53,305 bases of DNA. Origin: Alphaproteobacteria bacterium (GTDB lineage: Bacteria > Myxococcota_A > UBA796 > GCA-2862545). Where the stretch lies: the NCBI GenBank assembly GCA_020632885.1, contig JACKEQ010000036.1, forward strand, positions 1 through 53,305, given 5' to 3'. Position 1 is the stretch's first letter; the number at the start of each line of letters is the position of its first letter. Shown in pieces: positions 9,046-17,382 of the stretch. A model generated the notes under the pieces. It worked only from the letters and a program-made list of their open reading frames with translations, had not been told where the DNA came from and did no database searches. A program made the translations under genes and the position numbers.

Positions 9046-9727
9046 GGGTCGCCGCGAGCTCCGCGATCACCTCGGGACCCGTGCCACAACAGCCGCCGAT
9101 CCAGCGCGCTCTGGACGCCAGGGCGACCAGCTCGGCAGCCGTGGCGCCGCTCGGCTTCACCCAGAGCGGCAGCTCGAGACCCTCGAGAGCGCGGGCGGCC
9201 TGGCTCGCGGGCACACAGTTCACGCCGATCCCCGTGAGCCCCAGACGCACGGCCTCCTCCGCGACCCCCGCCGGGACGGTGCCGTCGAGCGGTACGACCG
9301 AGAGCACCACCGGCCCCGGGTGCACCGCGCGGACAGCTCGCGCGGCCTCCAGCCCGGCCCACGGGTCCACGAAGGTCTCCAGCACCACGGCGTCACATCC
9401 CGCCGCCCGGACGGCCTCCGCATGGCCCGCGCCCGGTCCGAGCGACAGCCACACCGGCACCCCCGCACCCGCAGCGAGAGCCACGCCCGCCTCGAGCTCC
9501 TCCCGCCATCCGGGACGCCCGGGCAGGCAGCACAGCGTGTTCGTGCAGATCGCCTCGGCACCCGCGTCCACGAAGGCCCGGTGCACAGCCGCGACAGCCT
9601 CGGGACGCTCCAGGTTCCACGCCGACCCCGGCACCCCGGCCGGGAGCCCCAGGCGCTGGAGGGTGGTGCCCATGGCCCCGTCGAGGACGGTCGGCTTCTG
9701 TGACAGAGCGGCATTGCCTGCGGACAT
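9008..9727 (-). CDS. Homocysteine S-methyltransferase family protein
   Basis: The protein has 239 residues. It matches the homocysteine-binding TIM-barrel family (N-terminal module of MetH, or MmuM and BHMT types), which moves a methyl group to homocysteine to make methionine. The N-terminal L-D-G-A-M-G-T is the family signature. The zinc ligands are visible as G-V-N-C and the paired cysteines of G-G-C-C-G-T near the C-terminus. It is shorter than the usual 300 or so residues but keeps all three cysteines. The methyl donor cannot be told from sequence. It is divergent from the kinase gene with 47 bp between starts, and its 3' end overlaps the M23 gene. Confidence 0.82.
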   Translation of the reverse strand: MSAGNAALSQKPTVLDGAMGTTLQRLGLPAGVPGSAWNLERPEAVAAVHRAFVDAGAEAICTNTLCCLPGRPGWREELEAGVALAAGAGVPVWLSLGPGAGHAEAVRAAGCDAVVLETFVDPWAGLEAARAVRAVHPGPVVLSVVPLDGTVPAGVAEEAVRLGLTGIGVNCVPASQAARALEGLELPLWVKPSGATAAELVALASRARWIGGCCGTGPEVIAELAATLSAGRGSGSSPR

Positions 9728-9774
9728 ACGTGGTGACCGTCTGCATCGGGCGATAAGGACGCGCGGGAGGTTCG

Positions 9775-11139
9775 GTGGGCTTCGAGCACCTCATCGGGCG
9801 GCGGCTCGACGACAAGTTCGAGATCCAGGCGTATCTCGCCAAGGGTGGCATGGGCGTGGTGTTCCGCGGCATCCAGCACCCCCTGGGCCGCGAGGTGGCC
9901 ATCAAGATCCTCACCGTCGACGAGGACGACTCGTTCCGCGAGCGGTTCTTCAACGAGGCCGCCATCTGCGCCAACATCTCGCACCCCAACGTGGTGCGGG
10001 TGTTCGACTACGGCGTCACCGACGACGGCATCTGCTTCATCGTCATGGAGCTCCTCAAGGGCGAGGCGCTGGCCACGATGCTCAAGCGCGAGGGCCGTCT
10101 GTCGCCGCGGCTGGCCCTGGAGGTCATGCGCGACGTCTGCTCCGCCGTCCAGGACGCCCACAACCACGGCGTGGTGCACCGCGACCTCAAGCCGGGCAAC
10201 CTCTTCGTCGTCGAGCGCCAGCAGCGCGGGCTGTTCGTGAAGGTCCTCGACTTCGGGCTCGCCAAGAAGATCGCGGGAGACGGCCTCACCACGAAGACCG
10301 GCACCTTCCTCGGGAGCCCGACGTACATCAGCCCCGAGCAGGTGAAGGGCGAGATGGTCAGCCCCCGCTCGGACATCTACAACGCCGGCCTCATCCTCTA
10401 CCGCATGCTGGTCGGCACGCCGCCGTTCAAGAACGAGCACCCGTCCGCCACCCTCGTCGCCCACTGCACCCAGGCGCCCGAGCCCTTCGCCGTCGCCGCG
10501 CCGGGCCTCGAGGTCCCGCCGGGCCTGGAGTGGGTCGTCACCACCTGCCTGCAGAAGAACCCGGACCGTCGGTTCGCGAGCATGGACGAGCTCACCAAGG
10601 CCCTGGAGATCTGCCAGATGGTCATGCGCGGCAGCGTCCCGCCGCAGCGCCTGGAGATCACGAGCGACGGACGTCTGGTGGTGCCGAGCGGGCTGATCCT
10701 CGAGTCGCAGCTCGACACGGGCATCCTCCAGACCAGTGTCGTGGACCTGGACGCCGGCGGGCCCTCCATGAGCACCCGGCCCGCGACCATGCTGCTCGTG
10801 GGCGCCGGGAGCGGTGTGCTCGTCACGGCACTCCTCGCCGGGATCATCGGGGTGACAGGTGCCCTGGCCTGGCGGGCCTGGCGCGAGCCCACCGTGGAGC
10901 CCGCCACGACGGTCCCTGTCGCGGCACCGGCCAGCTCGTTCGAGGTGAAGGTGCTCTCGACCCCCGAGGGCGCCACCGTGTTCAAGGACAACGCCGCCCT
11001 CGGACGCACGCCGCTCGAGGTGGAGATCCCGAACGGCGAGGAGTGGACGGTCATCCTCTCGGCGTCCGGCCACCGCAACCGCGAGGTCATCCTGCGGGCC
11101 ACCCAGCCCCTCGTGCGCGTGCCGCTCCTGCCGTACTGA
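9775..11139 (+). CDS. Membrane-anchored Hanks-type Ser/Thr protein kinase with PEGA-like domain
   Basis: The protein has 454 residues. The GTG start is preceded by GGGAGG at 9765-9770. The kinase domain fills residues 15-285: glycine loop K-G-G-M-G (23-27), Lys44 in A-I-K-I-L, catalytic H-R-D at 135-137 followed by L-K-P-G-N, and D-F-G at 159-161. All catalytic residues are present. A hydrophobic segment at about 337-366 is the single membrane span. The C-terminal 85 residues contain S-T-P-E-G-A-T-V and G-R-T-P-L-E-V, typical of a PEGA domain, and would face the periplasm. It is expected to phosphorylate proteins in response to an envelope signal; the substrate is unknown. Confidence 0.92.
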   Translation: MGFEHLIGRRLDDKFEIQAYLAKGGMGVVFRGIQHPLGREVAIKILTVDEDDSFRERFFNEAAICANISHPNVVRVFDYGVTDDGICFIVMELLKGEALATMLKREGRLSPRLALEVMRDVCSAVQDAHNHGVVHRDLKPGNLFVVERQQRGLFVKVLDFGLAKKIAGDGLTTKTGTFLGSPTYISPEQVKGEMVSPRSDIYNAGLILYRMLVGTPPFKNEHPSATLVAHCTQAPEPFAVAAPGLEVPPGLEWVVTTCLQKNPDRRFASMDELTKALEICQMVMRGSVPPQRLEITSDGRLVVPSGLILESQLDTGILQTSVVDLDAGGPSMSTRPATMLLVGAGSGVLVTALLAGIIGVTGALAWRAWREPTVEPATTVPVAAPASSFEVKVLSTPEGATVFKDNAALGRTPLEVEIPNGEEWTVILSASGHRNREVILRATQPLVRVPLLPY

Positions 11140-11149
11140 AGCGCCTCCT

Positions 11150-11797
11150 TCAGGTCGGCGGGCCGAGGTCGAGCACGAAGAGCTCTTCGGCGAAGTACTT
11201 CATGCGGCCGCGTGGGTCCTTCGGGTCCGGGCGCTTCACGTTCTTGCGGAGCACGAGCTTCGAGCCCTCCACCGCCGACTTCGGCACGGCGTACACGAAG
11301 GCGGCCTTCCGGGTCTTGTTCGGCCCGATGTCGTCGTCGTCCCAGAGGTCGATCCAGCCCTCCTTGCCCTTCGAGTACACCTTCGAGTTGTAGGGTTGCA
11401 CCACCCGCCCCTCGCCGTCGCCGTCCATGATGTAGGCGGAGAAGTCCACGCCCGACTTCACCGGCTTGGTGTTCGTGTAGGTGAGCTCCAGCACGAGCGC
11501 GTGGTTGCCGACCTTCTTCATGAGGTTCCGCTCGTCGAGGTTCGTGATCTCCGGCAGGCTCGAGAGGCCCTCCCAGGTCTTCACGACGTCCACCTGCACC
11601 TCGATGCCATCGATGGTCGCCCGGGAACCGGCCCCCAGCGACACGCAGGGGCACTCGGTCTCCTGCTGGAGGTGCTTGCAGAGCGACTGTGCGCCTTCGC
11701 TCCCACCGCCCACGAGCCCGCCAGCTCCACCGCAGGCCAGCGTCGTCCACACCAGTCCCCCGCCCAGCGCCGCTCCCAGTGCCTCTCGCAACTCCAC
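11150..11797 (-). CDS. Putative lipoprotein, DUF4352-like
   Basis: The protein has 215 residues. The N-terminus has a hydrophobic stretch ending T-T-L-A-C-G-G, a plausible lipobox. The body (residues about 60-150) contains L-V-L-E-L-T-Y-T-N-T followed by Y-I-M-D-G-D-G. This resembles the immunoglobulin-like DUF4352 fold of bacterial lipoproteins; the match is by eye only. Several Cys lie in the first 50 residues after the lipobox. It converges on the kinase gene with 10 bp between stops. No function can be assigned. Confidence 0.6.
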   Translation of the reverse strand: MELREALGAALGGGLVWTTLACGGAGGLVGGGSEGAQSLCKHLQQETECPCVSLGAGSRATIDGIEVQVDVVKTWEGLSSLPEITNLDERNLMKKVGNHALVLELTYTNTKPVKSGVDFSAYIMDGDGEGRVVQPYNSKVYSKGKEGWIDLWDDDDIGPNKTRKAAFVYAVPKSAVEGSKLVLRKNVKRPDPKDPRGRMKYFAEELFVLDLGPPT

Positions 11798-11831
11798 CTC
11801 CTCCGGGAGACGGTACCACGACGCACGCGGG

Positions 11832-11864
11832 CCGGGCCGACGGCAGCCCGTCGACCCGGCCCGG
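11832..11864 (-). terminator. GC hairpin downstream of hsp20
   Basis: CCGGGCC (11832-11838) pairs with GGCCCGG (11858-11864), and GACGG (11839-11843) pairs with CCGTC (11848-11852). The result is a 12-bp stem with a 5-nt bulge and a 4-nt loop. It starts 16 nt past the hsp20 stop on the minus strand. No T-tract follows. Confidence 0.45.
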
Positions 11865-11880
11865 TTCGGACGGAGGCCCG

Positions 11881-12333
11881 CTACTTCGCGATCAGCTCGG
11901 CCTCGACGGTGGAAGAGCCGATCGGGATGCGACGCGGCTTGAGCTCTTCGGGCACGACCCGCTCGAGCTCGACGTGCAGGAGGCCGTTCTCGAGCTCCGC
12001 GCCCGCCACGTGGATGTGGTCGGCGAGCTGGAAGGTGCGCTCGAAGCGGCGCCCTGCGATGCCACGGTGCAGGAACTCCACACCCTCGTCCTGAGCCCGG
12101 GTCTCGCCCGTCACCTTCAGCCGACCCTCGTGGGTCTCGATGTGGAGGTCGCTCTCCGCGAAGCCCGCGACCGCGAGGGTGATGCGGTAGCGGTTGTCGC
12201 CGTGCTTCACGATGTTGTACGGCGGGTACCCCGTCGTGGTGGACTCGAGCTGCATGGCGGAGTCCATCAGGCGGGACATCCGGTCGAAGCCGACGGAGGT
12301 GCGGAACAGCGGGGTGAGGTCGTAGGTACGCAT
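11881..12333 (-). CDS. Small heat-shock protein, Hsp20/IbpA family
   Basis: The protein has 150 residues, normal for the family. The frame stays open far upstream, but the ATG at 12333 begins the family-typical N-terminus M-R-T-Y-D-L-T-P-L-F-R and has a GAGGAG site before it. The alpha-crystallin domain spans about 38-130: Y-P-P-Y-N-I, R-I-T-L-A-V-A-G-F, the G-x-L-x-V motif (G-R-L-K-V) and a second G-L-L-H-V-E-L. It is an ATP-independent holdase that keeps unfolding proteins soluble in the cytoplasm. The 155 bp upstream hold its promoter, but I could not identify a convincing heat-shock sigma-factor site or CIRCE element. Confidence 0.94.
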   Translation of the reverse strand: MRTYDLTPLFRTSVGFDRMSRLMDSAMQLESTTTGYPPYNIVKHGDNRYRITLAVAGFAESDLHIETHEGRLKVTGETRAQDEGVEFLHRGIAGRRFERTFQLADHIHVAGAELENGLLHVELERVVPEELKPRRIPIGSSTVEAELIAK

Positions 12334-12405
12334 GGTCTCTCCTCGAGCAAACGCTCTGCGCGCGGCAAACCCTCCGAAGAGCGGCTCACCAACCTGATTT
12401 TCGGG

Positions 12406-12431
12406 CGTCCGGTCCACTCGGGCCCCGGACG
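12406..12431 (-). terminator. Hairpin downstream of the dihydropyrimidinase operon
   Basis: CGTCCGG (12406-12412) and CCGGACG (12425-12431) pair perfectly around a 12-nt loop, about 58 nt past the last stop of the minus-strand operon. No T-tract follows on that strand, so its role as a terminator is uncertain. Confidence 0.3.
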
Positions 12432-12488
12432 TCTGAAGGGTGGGCACCCACCTCCGTGGCGTCAACCCCCCTCTCCGACCGCCCGACC

Positions 12489-12962
12489 TCAGTCCGCGAC
12501 GAAGCGCGAAGCAGCGGCTTCTCCGACGAGCTCCACCTTCACGGGCTGGCTGTCGAGCTCCACGGTGAGCTCGTACTCCACCTCGGCGCCCGCGCAGCTC
12601 CCGAGGATCCCCACCACCACGAGGAGGTCCTGCGTGGCGCCCTCCACGCTCGCGAGCATCTGGGGACACTCGTACTCGGGGGGTGGGAAGGTGCACGCGA
12701 AGTCGTCGTCGCCGTACCCGAGCACGTCCGTCGCCAGGACGTCGTCCGGGTTCCCCGACCAGCTGTCGACCGCGTAGAGGATGGCGTCGGGGTCGAAGGC
12801 CGTGGCGTCCGCGACGGTGTCGACGCGCACCGTGTACAGCCCGTCGGCGTAGGCGTGCACGCGCCAGAGGTGCACGACGTCCTCGTCACAGTCGCCCGAG
12901 TGTTCGACCGGGCTCGTGTGGCCGCCACAGGCGAGGAGGAACACGAGGGGGAGCTTGTTCAC
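12489..12962 (-). CDS. Small lipoprotein of unknown function
   Basis: The protein has 157 residues. The GTG start at 12962 overlaps the upstream stop (GTGA), which fixes the start. The signal L-V-F-L-L-A-C-G-G is a clear lipobox, so it is membrane-anchored. The mature part is acidic with about six Cys (D-C-D-E-D, F-A-C-T-F, Y-E-C-P-Q, G-S-C-A-G), which suggests disulfides. It is the last gene of a three-gene operon with a metzincin lipoprotein and dihydropyrimidinase. I recognise no family; it may act with the adjacent metalloprotease. Confidence 0.65.
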   Translation of the reverse strand: MNKLPLVFLLACGGHTSPVEHSGDCDEDVVHLWRVHAYADGLYTVRVDTVADATAFDPDAILYAVDSWSGNPDDVLATDVLGYGDDDFACTFPPPEYECPQMLASVEGATQDLLVVVGILGSCAGAEVEYELTVELDSQPVKVELVGEAAASRFVAD

Positions 12963-14188
12963 GGGGACTCCAGGGGGCGCACGAGGGGGTGACGCCGGAT
13001 CACGCGGCCCTGCTCGGGGGTGAGCAGGAACCCGTCCGGGGCCTCCGCAGCGTACCAGTACATGAGGTTGTCGGACGGGCCCTCCGGCGTGTCCGCCAGC
13101 GGGTCGTGGCGCCCGGGGACCTGCTCGGAGGTGTGGAACAGGCCGAGGTAGTGCCCGGCCTCGTGGGCCAGCACCTTCGCCCAGATGTCCGGGGCGTCGG
13201 TCATCCAGCGTGTGGACACCACCACCCCGTCGTGCCCGGTGAAGGGCGTGCCCGGCAGGCCGTTGGACAGGCCGGCCGCCCCCTCGAGCAGGTTGGTGCC
13301 GAACACGTCGCAGGCGAGGTCGTGCACGAAGAACACGTTGAGCGCGCCGGGCTGCACCTCCACGGGAGCCGCGAGCAGCGCATCGAGCTCCGGAGACGTC
13401 GCGCAGGTCGGCAGGTCCAGGTACAGCGAGCCGTCCCATCCGTCGGGGAGGTCGTGGTAGGTGACCTCACCGATGTGCACGCCCACGGGCCCGAAGGCGG
13501 TCTCGAGCGCGTCCAGCGCGCCCTGGACGTCCGGATCGTGCGGAGCGCCCGCGGACGTGAGGCCCGCCGAGCCCGACAGGTGCAGCGCCAGGTCGAGGGA
13601 ACCCTCGTGGAGCTCCCCCCTGCGCACGAGGACCCAGGCGTGCACGGCGGACGTGAGGCCCTCCGCCACGAGGGACTGCCCGCGCACGAGCTGCGCGATG
13701 GAGCCCACCTGGAGCGCCCAGCGCCCGGGGATCAGCCGCACGCCGTCGTTGTTGGGGACCACCATGGAGGCCCGGTGCGCCCGCGGGAAGCCCGGGTTCG
13801 CCTCCTCCAGCGGGGAGACGAGCACCCCGGACGTCAGGCTGGAGCCCGCACGGGGATCGATGCCCGCCAGCCGCTGGCCTTCGGGGTCCACCACGAGCGC
13901 CGGGACCGTGAGCGTGCCCGGATGACCGAACAGGAGCAGGGTCACCGAGGTGGCGTCGCCAGGCACGTCGAAGGGCACCGGCTCCGCGAGACCACAGGAG
14001 GTCGAGACCACCCCGAGGTCGATGGCCTCGACGTCGTCCGGCAGCGTGGTCGGGTCGAACCCGTCGGTGGGCGGGTCCGCGAGGGAGCCCAGCACGCCGC
14101 AGTCCCAGAGGGGATCGGGCTCCTCCACCACGCTGTCCGAGGCCTTCCCGCACGCTCCGAGCAGGAGGACCGCCAGGACGGCCCGCAT
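12959..14188 (-). CDS. Metzincin-type zinc metalloprotease lipoprotein
   Basis: The protein has 409 residues. The ATG overlaps the stop of the upstream gene (TGATG). A signal ending L-L-L-G-A-C-G marks a lipoprotein. The metzincin motif H-E-A-G-H-Y-L-G-L-F-H is at residues 342-352, with zinc ligands His342, His346 and His352 and catalytic Glu343. The N-M-Y-W segment after it may be the Met-turn. The 300 residues before the motif form an all-beta-looking region with few recognisable signatures. The protein is probably a surface or periplasmic endopeptidase. Substrate unknown. Confidence 0.8.
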   Translation of the reverse strand: MRAVLAVLLLGACGKASDSVVEEPDPLWDCGVLGSLADPPTDGFDPTTLPDDVEAIDLGVVSTSCGLAEPVPFDVPGDATSVTLLLFGHPGTLTVPALVVDPEGQRLAGIDPRAGSSLTSGVLVSPLEEANPGFPRAHRASMVVPNNDGVRLIPGRWALQVGSIAQLVRGQSLVAEGLTSAVHAWVLVRRGELHEGSLDLALHLSGSAGLTSAGAPHDPDVQGALDALETAFGPVGVHIGEVTYHDLPDGWDGSLYLDLPTCATSPELDALLAAPVEVQPGALNVFFVHDLACDVFGTNLLEGAAGLSNGLPGTPFTGHDGVVVSTRWMTDAPDIWAKVLAHEAGHYLGLFHTSEQVPGRHDPLADTPEGPSDNLMYWYAAEAPDGFLLTPEQGRVIRRHPLVRPLESP

Positions 14189-15642
14189 CAGGCGCCGGCC
14201 GGCCGCTCGCGCTTCACGGCCGTGGGCTCGGCGAGGTGGTTGCGGAGCATCTGGTTGTGCCAGTAGGGCGCGAAGCACGGGCGGTCGACGTAGCGGCCGG
14301 TGCCCCGCTCCGTCCGCATGTCGCCGTCGTGCCAGACCACCCGACCCCGGGAGAGCGTGGTGCGCGCGATGCCCTGCACCTCCATGCCCTCGAAGATGTT
14401 GAAGTCGATGTTCTGGTGGTGGGTCTTGGCGCTGATCGTGCGGTGCCCCTCGGGGTCCCAGACCACGATGTCCGCGTCCGAGCCCACCGCGATGGTGCCC
14501 TTGCGCGGGTGGATGTTGAAGATCTGCGCCGTGTTGGTGGACGTCACCTTCACGAACTCGGTGCGCGTGAGGCGGCCGGTGCGCACGCCGTGGTGCCAGA
14601 GCACGCTCATCCGGTCCTCGATGCCGGCCGTGCCGTTCGGGATCTTCCGGAAGTCGTCGAGACCCGCCTGCTTCTGGGGCGTGCAGAAGCAGCAGTGGTC
14701 GGTGGCCGTGGTCTGGAGCATGCCCGCCTGCAGGCCGCGCCACAGCGCCTCCTGGTGCTCCTTCGGGCGGAACGGCGGGCTCATCACGTAGTGGGCGGCC
14801 GTGTTCCAGTCCGGGTGACGGTAGATGGAGTCGTCGATGACGAGGTGCTGCGCGAGCACCTCGGCGAACACGCGCTGGCCCTCGAGACGGGCGCGGGTGA
14901 CGGCCTCCAGCGCGTCGATGCAGCTCGTGTGCACGAGGTAGAGCGGCACGCCGAGCACCTCGGCGATGCGGATGGCGCGGTTGGCGGCCTCGCCCTCCAC
15001 CTCGGGCGGGCGGGACAGCGGATGGCCCTCGGGACCGCGGATGCCCTTCTCGAAGATCTCCTGCTGGAGGCGGAAGACGAGCTCGCCGTTCTCGGCGTGC
15101 ACCGTGCACAGCGCGCCGAGCTCGCGGGCCCGGGTGAAGCTGTTCACCAGGACCTCGTCGTCGCACATGATGGCGCCCTTGTAGGCCATGAAGTGCTTGA
15201 AGCTGTTGACGCCGTGCTCGCGCGTCAGCGTGCCCATGTCGGCGTGCACGCTGTCGTCCCACCAGGTGACCGCGACGTGGAAGCTGTAGTCGCACGCGGC
15301 CTTCTCGGCCCAGCCGCGCCAGGTGCGGTAGGCCTCGAGGAGGGGCTGCTGGGGGTTGGGGATGACGAAGTCGATGCTCATCGTCGTGCCGCCGGCCGCC
15401 GCGGCGGAGGTGCCGGTGAAGAAGTCCTCGCTGGCCGTGGTGCCCATGAAGGGCAGCTCCATGTGCGTGTGGGGGTCGATGCCGCCCGGCATGACGTAGC
15501 AACCGGAGGCGTCGATCACGGTGGCGCCGTTGGCATCGAGGCCCTCGCCCACCGCGACGACCTTCTCGCCGTCCACGAGCACGTCCGCCTTCCACTCGCG
15601 CTCGGCCGTCACCACCGTACCGCCCCTGATGATCGTCGCCAT
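14188..15642 (-). CDS. hydA: Dihydropyrimidinase (hydantoinase family)
   Basis: The protein has 484 residues, full family length. It is a cyclic amidohydrolase that opens dihydrouracil, dihydrothymine or hydantoins in reductive pyrimidine breakdown. The metal site is visible: D-P-H-T-H (His58, His60), the lysine that is carbamylated to bridge the two zincs (Lys155 in F-M-A-Y-K-G), L-V-H-T-S and T-D-H. The start M-A-T-I-I-R-G-G has a GGGAGG site upstream; the longer frame beyond it lacks family similarity. No dihydropyrimidine dehydrogenase or beta-ureidopropionase gene is adjacent. Instead a metalloprotease and a lipoprotein follow with one-base and four-base overlaps, which is unusual company. 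Confidence 0.9.
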   Translation of the reverse strand: MATIIRGGTVVTAEREWKADVLVDGEKVVAVGEGLDANGATVIDASGCYVMPGGIDPHTHMELPFMGTTASEDFFTGTSAAAAGGTTMSIDFVIPNPQQPLLEAYRTWRGWAEKAACDYSFHVAVTWWDDSVHADMGTLTREHGVNSFKHFMAYKGAIMCDDEVLVNSFTRARELGALCTVHAENGELVFRLQQEIFEKGIRGPEGHPLSRPPEVEGEAANRAIRIAEVLGVPLYLVHTSCIDALEAVTRARLEGQRVFAEVLAQHLVIDDSIYRHPDWNTAAHYVMSPPFRPKEHQEALWRGLQAGMLQTTATDHCCFCTPQKQAGLDDFRKIPNGTAGIEDRMSVLWHHGVRTGRLTRTEFVKVTSTNTAQIFNIHPRKGTIAVGSDADIVVWDPEGHRTISAKTHHQNIDFNIFEGMEVQGIARTTLSRGRVVWHDGDMRTERGTGRYVDRPCFAPYWHNQMLRNHLAEPTAVKRERPAGA

Positions 15643-15763
15643 GCCGGCCTCCCTCTTCGAATCCAGTGTGGCCGAGGCTCTATCCGATCTACGTCGAATC
15701 GCCCTCCTCGACCGGTCTTCCAGCGCCTCGGGAGCTGAGCGCTCCAGCGGGTTACCCGTGCGC

Positions 15764-16705
15764 ATGCCCGAGGTCAGCGTCGTCGTTCCGGTCTACAACG
15801 AGGCCGAGGTGCTGCCCGAGCTGGCGAGCCGGCTCGTCCCCGTGCTCGAGTCGAGCGGGTGCTCCTGGGAGGTCGTGCTCGTCGACGACGGCAGCACGGA
15901 CGCCACCTGGTCCCTGCTCACCGGTCTCGCGGCGTCCGAGCCCCGCCTGACCCTCGTGCGCCTGTCGCGGAACTTCGGCCACCAGCTCGCCATCACGGCA
16001 GGCATGGAGCAGGCCACGGGGGATGCGGTGGTCGTGATGGACGCCGACCTCCAGGATCCCCCCGAGGTCGTGCTCCAGATGCTCGACCACTGGCGCGAGG
16101 GGTACGACGTCGTGTACGGCGTGCGGGTCGAGCGCACCGAGGACACCGCGTTCAAGCGCACCACGGCGGCGCTGTTCTACCGGGTGCTCCGGCAGCTCAC
16201 GCGGGTCGACATCCCCGTGGACACGGGCGACTTCCGGCTGCTCAGCCGCCGCGCGGTGGACGCGCTCCGCCGCATGCCCGAGCGCGCGCGGTACGTGCGC
16301 GGCATGGTCGCCTGGCTCGGGTTCCGCCAGATCGGCGTGCCCTACCGGCGCGACCCGAGGTTCGCGGGGTCCACGAAGTACCCCCTGGGCAAGATGATCG
16401 CGTTCGCCACGGACGGCATGGTCGGGTTCAGCGTCGTGCCCCTCCGCCTGGCCACCTCCCTGGGGTTCGTGATGGCCGCCGCAGCACTCGGGTACTTCGG
16501 CTACGCCGTGTGCATGAAGCTGCTCGTGGGCCGGGTCATCCAGGGGTGGACGTCCCTCGTCGCCGTGGTCGCGCTCATCGGCAGCGCCCAGCTCATCTGT
16601 CTCGGGATCATCGGCGAGTACGTGGGCCGGATCTACCTCGAGGTGAAGGGGCGTCCGCTCTACGTCGTGGACACCGTGGTCTCCGCGCGCACCAGGACCT
16701 GCTGA
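15764..16705 (+). CDS. GT2 glycosyltransferase, DPM/GtrB/ArnC-like, membrane bound
   Basis: The protein has 313 residues. The GT-A domain starts V-S-V-V-V-P-V-Y-N-E, has D-D-G-S-T-D at 41-46, and the D-A-D-L-Q-D metal/nucleotide motif at 93-98. Two membrane spans follow at about 230-255 and 265-290. This architecture belongs to undecaprenyl- or dolichyl-phosphate sugar transferases, which make the lipid-linked sugar donor for GT-C enzymes; a GT-C gene lies 2 kb away. ATG 15764 is chosen; a GTG two codons upstream is also possible. The 121 bp between it and the divergent dihydropyrimidinase must hold both promoters. Confidence 0.88.
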   Translation: MPEVSVVVPVYNEAEVLPELASRLVPVLESSGCSWEVVLVDDGSTDATWSLLTGLAASEPRLTLVRLSRNFGHQLAITAGMEQATGDAVVVMDADLQDPPEVVLQMLDHWREGYDVVYGVRVERTEDTAFKRTTAALFYRVLRQLTRVDIPVDTGDFRLLSRRAVDALRRMPERARYVRGMVAWLGFRQIGVPYRRDPRFAGSTKYPLGKMIAFATDGMVGFSVVPLRLATSLGFVMAAAALGYFGYAVCMKLLVGRVIQGWTSLVAVVALIGSAQLICLGIIGEYVGRIYLEVKGRPLYVVDTVVSARTRTC

Positions 16706-17382
16706 GTGGAGTACGCGAGGTAGGTGAACCCGAGGTCCACGCGGGCCCGGAGCTCCTCGAAGGCCCGGTGCTCGTGGTGCTGCCAGTGCGGGTAGTTGAA
16801 GTACTCGTCGAACAGCAGCAGCGTGCCGGGCACGATGCGTCCCTCGAGGGCGCGCAGCACCGCGTGCGTGGAGCTGTAGAGATCGGCGTCGAGGTGCAGG
16901 AAGGCCGCGGGGCCCGACTGGGCTTCCAGGAAGGGACCGAGGGTGCGATCGAACCAGCCCGGGTGGAGACGCGCGTTGTCGGGGACGCGCGGGAGGCGCC
17001 CGCCACGATCGAAGGTACCGGCGGCCATCTGGTTGCCCGCCCAGGCCTCGGGGAGCCCCTCGAACGAGTCGAAGCCGTGCACCACGCGGGGCGCCAGGCG
17101 CTCGGCCAGCACGCGCAGCGAGCCCCCTTCGCTCACCCCGAACTCCGCCACGAGGCCCTCGGCGGGGATCTGGCCGATGGCCCAGAGGAGAAGCTCGTGG
17201 GGCGTGTCGAAGGCGATGGCGTCGGGCATCTGCCGCTCGATGAAGTCGAGCGTGGCCTCGTGGGCCCGATGCTTCAGGCCCGTGTAGGGGTGGTCCGCCG
17301 CGTACCCCAGCGGGAGCTCGAGCAGCATGGCGGCCTTCTGCACCCAGTGCTTCAGGCGGTTGCCGCCCTTCACGAAGCTCAC
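16660..17382 (-). CDS. TylF/class I SAM-dependent methyltransferase
   Basis: The protein has 240 residues. The SAM-binding motif is A-E-F-G-V-S-E-G-G-S-L, followed by G-F-D-S-F-E-G-L-P and L-H-L-D-A-D-L-Y-S-S-T. This is the TylF/MycF-type arrangement; those enzymes O-methylate sugars using a metal held by the Asp residues. The GTG start overlaps the stop of the flavoprotein gene (GTGA), so it is the last gene of the glycan operon and probably methylates a surface sugar. Its 3' end overlaps the convergent GT2 gene by 46 bp. Confidence 0.82.
   Translation of the reverse strand: MSFVKGGNRLKHWVQKAAMLLELPLGYAADHPYTGLKHRAHEATLDFIERQMPDAIAFDTPHELLLWAIGQIPAEGLVAEFGVSEGGSLRVLAERLAPRVVHGFDSFEGLPEAWAGNQMAAGTFDRGGRLPRVPDNARLHPGWFDRTLGPFLEAQSGPAAFLHLDADLYSSTHAVLRALEGRIVPGTLLLFDEYFNYPHWQHHEHRAFEELRARVDLGFTYLAYSTQQVLVRAETTVSTT

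Noticed and set aside
9728..9774. Shared operator between the divergent methyltransferase and kinase genes
   Set aside because: In only 47 bp I see no palindrome or repeated motif, apart from the kinase ribosome site.
12334..12488. Heat-shock promoter (sigma-32 or CIRCE) for hsp20
   Set aside because: CCCGAAA-like and GAGTG-like pieces are present, but no spacing or second half supports a real site.
12334..12696. N-terminal extension of the Hsp20 frame
   Set aside because: The added residues are antisense to the neighbouring lipoprotein gene and unlike Hsp20; the ATG at 12333 has a ribosome site.
15731..15745. Small hairpin GGAGC-TGAGC-GCTCC before the GT2 gene
   Set aside because: Only five base pairs, expected by chance in DNA this GC-rich; no T-tract.
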